From positions 186,001 through 250,000 of the forward strand of contig JAXBDG010000019.1 in assembly GCA_036320915.1 (NCBI GenBank): 64,000 nucleotides of DNA. The letters run 5' to 3'. This document shows positions 56,553 through 64,000 of the stretch, piece after piece. The stretch's first letter is position 1, and every line of letters begins with the position of its first letter. This DNA comes from Linnemannia elongata. Lineage: Eukaryota; Mortierellomycota; Mortierellomycetes; Mortierellales; Mortierellaceae. Under the pieces are notes generated by a model that did no database searches, was not told the DNA's origin, and was given only the letters and a program-made list of their open reading frames with translations. Position numbers and translations under genes: made by a program.

Positions 56553-59163
56553 TTAATCTACAGGGACAGGATCAACGGGACTCGATTTTCGTTTCTGCCT
56601 CTTGATACTGTTGCTGACAAGAAAGATATCCTTCCATCCTAGCACCTGCGAGGCTCTTTCGATGTTCGCGTCCGCCTTCATCTGGCGCTGACATCCAAGA
56701 CCCTCCTCCTCCTCATCATCCGAATCAGAGACGGTGATATATCCCGAGTCATCGACACACTTGTCCATCAGCCAGAGGCCGCCTCGGTCTCGCTTCCCAA
56801 TCCCGTATCCTGTTGTTGGAGCCACACGGGTTGGGTCCAGTAGCAGTGACGCGTTCTTAGGTAACGGTCCATATCCAGGCTGCTCCAAGTTCTTGTTCCT
56901 GGACTGCTGTCTGCACTCTGAATCCAGGGTGGAGATATGTGCAGCTATCCGTTTCAGTTTGTTCACTCCCAGCTGTGCTGACGGAGGAATCGTTGGGAGT
57001 GGCTCCAGATAAAGGCGCTGTTCGTAAGACCGCTCAGTCTTGTTCATGCTCTGGACGCTTGTGATCAAGGCATCATTGTTCAAGCGATTGTCGGTATCAC
57101 CGTCTGCGCCTAGCAAAGTAAGGCTGCTGTCTTCCAGCCTCGCCACATCATCTCTCCACGTGTCGTAGGACATTGTCGGTAAGCTTTCAGCTGATAGGAG
57201 CGTCAGACATCCTTCTGCAGTATCGTTCGCGACATCCGCAGAGCTCCCCTGCACTTCTTGTGCTGGTGTCGACCAGGATGACCTCCACTGATGAGGTGAT
57301 GGTCCCTGTTCCTTGTCAATGTGGGTAGCCTGCTCGCCGCCTGAACTGACACTATGTGGATCGAGTGAAGGGCGAAGAACTGGGAGAGGTGCCTCTATGA
57401 TGTCCTCCTCTGCCTCCTCCGCAAGAACATCGTCATACGTGTCCATATCCTGATCCGAGTCCGCTTCCTTCGCCTCCTTCAAATCCACTGCCGCGTTCAA
57501 ATAATACTGTTTCCCATAGTCCGACAGAGCTGATGGAGTGCGCTGTGAGTGGTCTGGCATCGCTTCAGGAACCACTGCGTTGTCATCAAAGAGCATATAC
57601 TGTAACCGATTAGGAGCAGCACTGAAAAAGGCATCGACGTCTAACGGAAGCTGCCTTGCTTGAAGTGTACGAACGACATCCATCTCGGTGATACTTGGAG
57701 TGTCGACACATTTATCCTACAAATAGAATATGAGGACGTTAGATTGAAACAAACCTCAAAATTATTACGCATACATAAACACAGTCAAGTCACTATACCT
57801 TCGTAAGCAAGGCGCTGATGCGATGGCGCTCATGCTGCAACACGACCAGCTCCTTGACCACAGGGGTGAGCCATTCCTTGAGAGCGTCGTAGAGGCTCAA
57901 GACAACCTCTCTCTCCATGCCAGCGCCTTCGTTTTGAATATAAAGACGAGAGGAGAGATCGGAGAGAGTCCGCATGTTGAAAAGCCGCGTTTTGTCCACG
58001 ACCTCTGGAGTGGACTCGGCGGGTGATTTCACATGTTGGCTCCAGAATGTCTTCATCTCCAGATCCATCAACCTGGACGCACACACGTCCTCAAGTGCAA
58101 TCACCTGGTCATCCACCTCTGTCGCCATGGGCATCTCGCTCAATCGAATTGTCTTCAGCCCCAGAGCCTTACGCCGACCCATTTCCATCTCCATAGTTTC
58201 GACCATCATCACCACCTCCGCCAATGATCGCGAATGGATGAACTCCTGGATCGCCCAGACGTTGTGCTTTCCGAACCTCCGTAGTCCCTGGAAGAAGAGG
58301 TTGCTTTCCTCGGCAGTCCAGCTCATTCCGCCAGCGACAAGCGACTGTCCTCTAGGCGGCTGATCGACCCATGTATCCTCGTCCGTGTTCACCGCTTTGC
58401 TCCGCTGAAGATCCTGCTCGGTAGTGTTGCTGGGTATAATGGAACTCTTCATCAGACATTCAATCTGTTCGGACGCAACAGGTTTCTCGGGTATCCATCC
58501 AAAGAGATTGAGTCGCACATCTCTCTCCAGATTCTTCAGCTGCTCCTCATGTATGCGAATGAAGTTGATGTTGTTGTCTGTCAGTGCCTCTTGTTTGACC
58601 GGATCAAGGGCTACCCGTTCCTGTTTTGTGAGGCAACTGCGGCAAACGTGTATTGCTGGGTAAGTCGTCGAACGTTGCATGTTTTCCGGAGTGATCGCGC
58701 CGCAGAAGCAGCAAACAACGCCATCCTGCGCCAACTTGAGCCGAGGTTTCATCTCCTCCTTTCTGAACTCGGCGAACTCCATCTCCAACTCTAGATCACT
58801 CTCCACTTTGTCATCCTGGCCAGGATTGAGAATGTCGTCATAGGAACTTGCAAGATCTCTCAGTCTCTGACAGACTCTGCCATCCTGGCTATCTCCCTCA
58901 TAATCCGTCTCGCCGTCCACCGACAAGCTATCCGCGTGGGCTCTATTCAGGCCCTTGGCCTCTTCGGCTTGAATGAAACGTTTCGACGGTCCGCGCCTGC
59001 CAGCCAAGGCGTCTGGTATCCGTTTCGGGAGTGTGCTCCGCCGACATGGAGGAACCTGCGGTTGGTTAGAGGTGTCAACGTTGATATTGTTGGCTGGCGT
59101 GGTGCTCATGTCGTTCATGGTGGTGTGTTTCTGGTTGATCCCCATGCAGAGTAGAGTGTTCAT
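56553..59163 (-). CDS. SANT/Myb-domain protein, candidate Rrn5-like RNA polymerase I factor
   Basis: Two exons (59163-57799, 57716-56553) give 842 residues. Residues about 151-177 hold a zinc-knuckle-like CCFC...CRSC. Residues about 281-330 are one SANT/Myb-type helix-turn-helix: SWTAEESNLFFQGLRRFGKHNVWAIQEFIHSRS, followed by LAEVVMMVETMEMEM. This combination, with the FF..L.R.G...W.I pattern and a helix where Rrn5 has Y..L, resembles Rrn5 of the yeast upstream activation factor for rDNA transcription. The rest is acidic, low-complexity sequence with a basic nuclear-type end (KRQKRKSSP). The resemblance is to one domain only. A generic chromatin-associated SANT protein is the alternative. Confidence 0.55.
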
Positions 59164-59282
59164 GTGTGTTGTGTTTGAACAAGAACTGATTGGCAGTCAC
59201 AAGGGCCAATTTTATTTCTAACAAGTGCACTTCCGAGGCAAGAACATTGGATATGGGATCCTGAGAAGAACCGGGTATCCAC

Positions 59283-59302
59283 GGGGGGGGGGGGGGGGGG
59301 TT
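59283..59302. repeat. Poly-G run (20 nt)
   Basis: A G run between two genes on the same strand. Confidence 0.9.
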
Positions 59303-59443
59303 GTGCGGCAACCTGCTAGACATATTCCTTTGTGGCTACAGGCATCTGTGTAACAGCATGACGCCAGTGGTGTCGACGTGTCGAATGTCGAAAAGGGCGA
59401 CGGGCTGATTGTAAAAAGGGTGATCCAGATGATATGTTGTTTG

Positions 59444-59814
59444 TTAAATGGTAACATCCTCGATACTGGGTGCAGAGTAGACCTTGAGCTGTCTCTTTCC
59501 TGTCCGGAGGAGGTACTCGATGGTCGAAAAGTCCCGCTGCTTCACATCCGAGTGCTTCCTGAACTGCATCCTAATGAAGGCGTGGAAGTGAGGTCTGTTC
59601 GCCTGTGGGCAACGGGATATGTGTAGGTATATATTAGTGATCTGTCCGTGATCCGTAACGTCTATGGCTGTCCCTTGTGTGTCTAAATAAAACAAAAGAT
59701 GGCGCCTTGTTTTATTTATACCTCGGGCTTTAGTCTTGCGGCACGGAAGCACTCGCGGTAGAGGTTGAGGATGTCCCGTTGCAATCCCGAGCGACGAACT
59801 GGAGCCGTCGACAT
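59444..59814 (-). CDS. SDHAF1: Succinate dehydrogenase assembly factor 1 (LYR protein)
   Basis: Two exons (59814-59722, 59602-59444) give 83 residues. The LYR motif appears as NLYRECFRAARLKP, and the second exon has FIRMQFRKHSDVKQRDFSTIEYLLRTGKRQLKVYS, matching SDHAF1/Sdh6 ('R.EFR.H......D...IEYL.R.G.RQL'). SDHAF1 works in the mitochondrial matrix, delivering iron-sulfur clusters to the SdhB subunit of complex II. The LYR tripeptide is the contact site for the HSC20 cochaperone. The GT-AG intron (about 119 nt) splits the gene after KPE. Confidence 0.93.
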
Positions 59815-60691
59815 GTTTGCGCAGTTGCAGAATGAATGAGGAGAGCGAGAAAGAAACGAAGGTGATGTCGAATTCGATGTCAGACAAAGAGAAGGTCAGG
59901 AAACACACATGTGACGTCATTGATGTCGATCTGCAAGGGTAGTGATAGGAGCCAGGTCGGTACCTTTGCACTAGTGCCTAGCCTCTTTGGATCAAAAGAT
60001 GTTTATCAGAGTGCATGTACTGTACTGTTGATCCATTTGACAGTGGCTCCGATCTGGTGACCCCCGTCTTCTGTGTTCTCCTCGACAGCTGAACAACTAC
60101 CCTCAAAGTGCGAAATTATCAAAAAAAAAAAAAAAAGCAAATTTTTTGTCTGGAGCGAGGGGAGTGTTCAGAAACCCAATTGTATGTTCTCGATTCTCCC
60201 TCTCTGCCCTCTTGTCTCTCTCCCTCCACTTCTCCTGTAACCTCTCTTTCATTTTTCCTTTCTTCATTCATCCTCTTCGCTCAACCGCTACCTTCCGCCT
60301 TCTCTTCATACTATTCCTTCTCTTCTTCCTCGCCATCATCCCTCCCTCATCCCTCATCCTTCATCCCTTTCTCATTACGACATCCTCCCTCCCTTTTTAC
60401 GATCTAGTTTGTCAGTCATCCAGCCCAACTCAACTTAACCGCACCATACACCAACCAACCACCCAACCACTCAACTAACCAACCAGCAATATTCTTTACT
60501 GCAACAACCCAACCACTCTTCCTGCCAACCCCACTTTTCGGTCCACCTTTTCCACTCCTTCACAACCCCTTCTACTCCCCTCTCTCCCAACGCTTGTCAC
60601 CAGTCTTCCTTCCACCTTGACTCCCCACGCAGCCTCCCACCAACAGTTCTCTGAACACGACGCCTACTCGTGGCGCAAAGACCACTGGCAG
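59815..60691 (+). promoter_or_regulatory. Intergenic region and leader of the amino-acid transporter
   Basis: About 877 bp. An A run lies near 60121. From about 60190 to 60600 the plus strand is C/T-rich and then CAACCAACC-rich, the usual leader style in this window. No other gene is visible. Confidence 0.5.
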
Positions 60692-62190
60692 ATGGACGAC
60701 CATCTCGACGGCTACTACTATACTGGCCAGACTCCATTTCGAAAACCAAACGAATCAGCCTTTCACTTTCATGCCCGGCGACTGATCGCGATCCAGACCC
60801 TGGGTCGGCTCGAGTACCAGGTCGAGGAGGCCGAGACCAAATTTAATCGGGCGCTTGGCCCCATCGAGCTCACCTTTGTCGGACTTGGTAAGTTGGGCGT
60901 AGTTGGCGGTCACGGCCATGGCACACATCCTAACTCTTTCTTCTCCAAAAGGGATCCTTCTCTCTTGCTCCTCCTCCTTCTCGTCTTTCATACATCAGGC
61001 GACCTCTCCAATAGACCACCACCACAGCTGCATGCACCCTTCCAATCATTCATTCATTCAAGCTTTCTTATTTTACGTTTTGGGTTCGTCTTTGCCTTGT
61101 CCTCCTTCCTTCCCTCCCTTTCTCCTCCTCAAACGCTCACCATCTTTATCTATCAATGGAGGGTTTGTGTTAATTGTGATGGACATGACAACAATGTACT
61201 TCAGACGAGTACAAGGACAAGGCTTGTCTGTCATTTGGACACTGACCTGACAGAAATGACAGGATTGACAGGAACTTATCCAAGAAGAAAAAAAAGAAAG
61301 GACGAGCCTGAGGATAAACAAAGGTCCACACCCTCTCGTCTTTCCATCTATCTCCCTCTTTTTCTTTTCTTTCTTCTCGGAGACTTTTTTGTTTTTTTGT
61401 TTTGTTTGTTCAGAATATTGCATGACAAAGTGCTCTTTATTTTTTTTGTGTGCCTGCTACACCTGCTGTTGCCTCTCCTTTTTTTGTTGTTGTTTTTTGT
61501 CCAAAAGAGTCTGTCCAGACATGTCTCGATGGTCCATTCAAATCGTTGACCGTTGGTTGGGAGCGCACAGGACAAAATAAGACGGAAAAAAATATACAGG
61601 CACGCACACTTGCACTCTTGCAAAAGCATGCATATCTCGCTTTTTTATTCCTGCAATTGTCTTCCCCCCCCCCCTTTTTGTGTACTTGATCTTTGTACGC
61701 TTTTTTTCTTTCTTTCTTTCTTCTTATCTACTTGGATGGCACACCTGTTTTGATGAAAAAAGGGGTTTGCGAGACGAAGCGATGCAACGGTGTAAAGTGA
61801 AAACCCCCCCCAAGAAGACAAATAAGATGGACCATAGAAAAAGGAAGGAGAGGGGTTGGTTGGACACATACATTCAAATGGACAGGTACCACAAGGGATA
61901 AGAGGAAGAAGGCTGATCCACTGAACACACTCGACCAGCAAAGAAAATAATGTCAGGAGTCAGCATCAACATCAGCAACCCCTTCATTTTTCGTTCCCTT
62001 GTTCCCACCTATGAGGCCTAGGCCCATCATTTTTTACTTGCTACGAGAGACGATCGCATATCGTGTTAGAGGGCGGGTGTGTGAGTGGGTCAGAACAGCT
62101 CAGCAATCATTCACCACTGCAAATAGCAAACAACTAATATCTTCATGACCATTCATTCATTCATTCGTTCATTCCTTCATTCGTTCATAC

Positions 62191-62222
<32 letters not shown>

Positions 62223-64000
62223 GTCACCCCAAATCACGGTGGTTGACTTATTATCTGCCATTCACTTCTAATTGACCACGAATCTTCATCATTAACTCAG
62301 GCGGCTATCATATACTCTCTCTGCTCTGCCTTGCCCTGCTCCTTTCCTCCCTCACCCGTCATATTCCTTGTTTTCTATTCTGTTGTCCCCCCTCCCTCAC
62401 CTGTTCTATGTGTGTCTCCATCTAGCTGCAATGGCGTTGGACAGACGCGGTTGTGGGCTCAACCATCTTGCAGTTTTGTTGTTGGTCAACAAACACACCA
62501 CAGACACACACACGTCTTTTACCAACTGGATTACCAAAACAATCGCACCATTCACAGCCGTTTGAAACTTACTACATACTTTACAAAGAATTAACCCCTT
62601 CTTTCCATCTGTTTTTTTTCTTATTTTGTAGGTGCTGTCATTGGAACAGGTGTCTTTGTTCTTATGGGTAAGAACCGCTGCCTCTTCTTGCAGACAGTTT
62701 TGAAACTATAGTCATTTAAAGACAAACTTGCTGAATCAAGCATGAACTCATCTACTCCTACTCGCGTACGCTATAGGCACAGCCGCCTCAACCAATGCAG
62801 GACCTTCCGTGACGCTATCATTTATGCTGGGTGGATTCGTTTCTGGAATTGCAGCGCTGTCGTATGCAGAGATGGCGTCAATGATCCCCATCGCCGGCTC
62901 GGCCTACACCTACGCATATGCGTCTATAGGAGAACTTGCGGCATGGATTATTGGCTGGGACCTCATCCTAGAATACATGATCGGCGCTGCAACTGTGTCT
63001 GTCGGTTGGTCGGCATATGTTGTGGCCTTTCTCCAGGACGCCTTCAATGTCAGCATACCTAAAACATGGACAAAAGCACCCATCAATTGGCAGAGCGGCG
63101 CCTTTCATCTTACAGGCGCCCACTTCAACGCCCCCGCCTTTGTCATATCACTCGCAGTCACCACGGTCATTTACTTTGGGATCCACATGACCGCTCGGAT
63201 CAACAATGTCTTTGTCGTCTTCAAGGTCCTGGTTCTGATCATCGTTATTTTCTCGATGATTCCGTTTGTCAAAACAGAGCACTACCATCCCTACTTCCCA
63301 CCAGAATTTGGCGGTGTCAAGGGTATGCTGGAGGGAGCCTCTACAGTATTTTTCGCCTACATCGGATTCGATAGCGTCAGTACTACAGCTCAGGAGGCCA
63401 GAGACCCACAGGTCAATCTGCCCATTGGAATTATGGCGACCATTGTCATTGCAACTATCATCTATGTTGGAATCAGGTACAGCGCATTGACTATTTGAAA
63501 TCTGCATTTGCTTGTTTGCTGCAAAAAAATTTCCAACTGACGCGTGATGGCCACATTCTTTTCATCTGTCGCTGCTCTTAGTGTGGTCACTGTCGGAGTC
63601 GCCGATTACCATGATCTGAATGGGGATTCTCCAATGGTGGACGCAGTAAGGCTAACAGGAATGAAATGGCTTGTACTACTCACGGAACTGGGAGCTTTGG
63701 CGGCGACTACATCCGTTATCCTGGTTCTCCTTATCGCCCAGCCCCGCGTTCTCTACGCCATGGCCAACGATGGCCTGGTGCCCCGCCTTTTCGCAAATGT
63801 CCACCCAGTCTACAAGGTATGTTCAAGTCTCGCACCTTACTTCATACGGTTTGCAAAACGTTCATATCGAGCACATTTCAGCGTCTCATTAGCTTATACC
63901 CATTCTGTTTTCTCGCATAGACTCCATCAACCAGCACCTTGATCTCTGGCGTTATCTGTGCCTTCTGCGGAGGGCTTCTGCCAATACAAGTCCTCAGCGA
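60692..64000 (+). CDS. Cationic amino-acid transporter (APC superfamily, CAT type), 3' end cut by window
   Basis: Exons read so far are 60692-60887, 62633-62667, 62777-63476, 63582-63816 and 63921-64000 (continuing past the window). Exons 1 and 2 splice exactly to give LGPIELTFVGLGAVIGTGVFVLMG, the conserved first helix of CAT/YfnA transporters. Exon 3 has SYAEMASMIPIAGSAYTYAYASIGELAAWIIGWDLILEY and 'FFAYIGFDSVSTTAQEARDPQ', both hallmarks of the family. It imports amino acids, probably cationic ones, across the plasma or vacuolar membrane. The first intron is 1745 nt, far longer than any other here. The start ATG at 60692 is the first in frame; an upstream start or exon is possible. Confidence 0.92.
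60888..62632 (+). other. 1745-nt first intron of the amino-acid transporter
   Basis: GTAAGT donor at 60888 and TTTTGTAG acceptor at 62631-62632. The interior holds T-rich and purine-rich tracts and, at about 62152-62222, an ATTC tetranucleotide array followed by an ATCT array. No internal gene is supported. Confidence 0.85.
62152..62222 (+). repeat. Tetranucleotide arrays (ATTC)n then (ATCT)n
   Basis: About nine imperfect ATTC units are followed by about eight perfect ATCT units, inside the long intron. Confidence 0.9.

Noticed and set aside
1..64000. CRISPR arrays, rRNA genes, complete tRNA genes, bacterial operons
   Set aside because: None seen; tandem repeats present are microsatellites or two- to three-copy repeats without spacers, and no full tRNA cloverleaf could be recognised by eye.

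Overview
The window is nuclear DNA from a filamentous fungus, most likely an early-diverging lineage of the Mortierella type. The genes carry many short GT-AG introns (roughly 30-150 nt), the leaders upstream of start codons are C/T-rich, and every recognisable protein is eukaryotic. The lineage is inferred from overall style (a single-dehydrogenase MFE-2, CT-rich leaders, the amino-acid transporter type); no marker sequence proves it. Gene boundaries were worked out by hand from splice sites and family alignment, and every exon chain given with coordinates keeps reading frame.

Layout. 0-15.2 kb is a dense housekeeping block: PRA1/Yip3 Rab acceptor, mitochondrial uS8, clathrin heavy chain, ERO1, THOC3 and the 26S proteasome ATPase Rpt4. 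15.2-25.2 kb is sparse and repeat-rich. It holds a 4.2 kb gene-free stretch with strong purine/pyrimidine strand asymmetry, a Cys-rich single-pass membrane protein, a small C2H2 zinc-finger protein, a secreted pro-protein, and a relic of a polysaccharide (chitin) deacetylase. 25.2-30.1 kb encodes the peroxisomal multifunctional beta-oxidation enzyme (MFE-2/Fox2) and the HORMA-remodelling AAA+ ATPase Pch2/TRIP13. A complete 2549-bp pogo/Tigger-like DNA transposon with 178-bp terminal inverted repeats and a TA target duplication lies at 30,658-33,206; its transposase gene appears frameshifted.

34.8-64 kb is again gene-dense: an intronless 14-TM MFS drug transporter, an uncharacterised protein made of two tandem copies of one domain, RPL11, an OFA-type MFS carboxylate transporter, prohibitin-2 divergent from SmB/SNRPB, a large four-TM serine-rich protein, a fused pseudouridine glycosidase-kinase, cytochrome c oxidase zinc subunit (yeast Cox4), a SANT-domain protein resembling RNA polymerase I factor Rrn5, the LYR-motif factor SDHAF1, and a cationic amino-acid transporter cut by the window end and containing a very long intron.

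There is no operon logic. Divergent pairs probably share promoters (uS8m/CHC1, THOC3/RPT4, PHB2/SNRPB). Mitochondrial functions recur (uS8m, PHB2, COX4, SDHAF1, possibly the pseudouridine enzyme). The least explained items are the duplicated-domain protein at 36.8-37.7 kb, the transposon's long hairpin-bearing TIRs, and the 15-25 kb accessory stretch.
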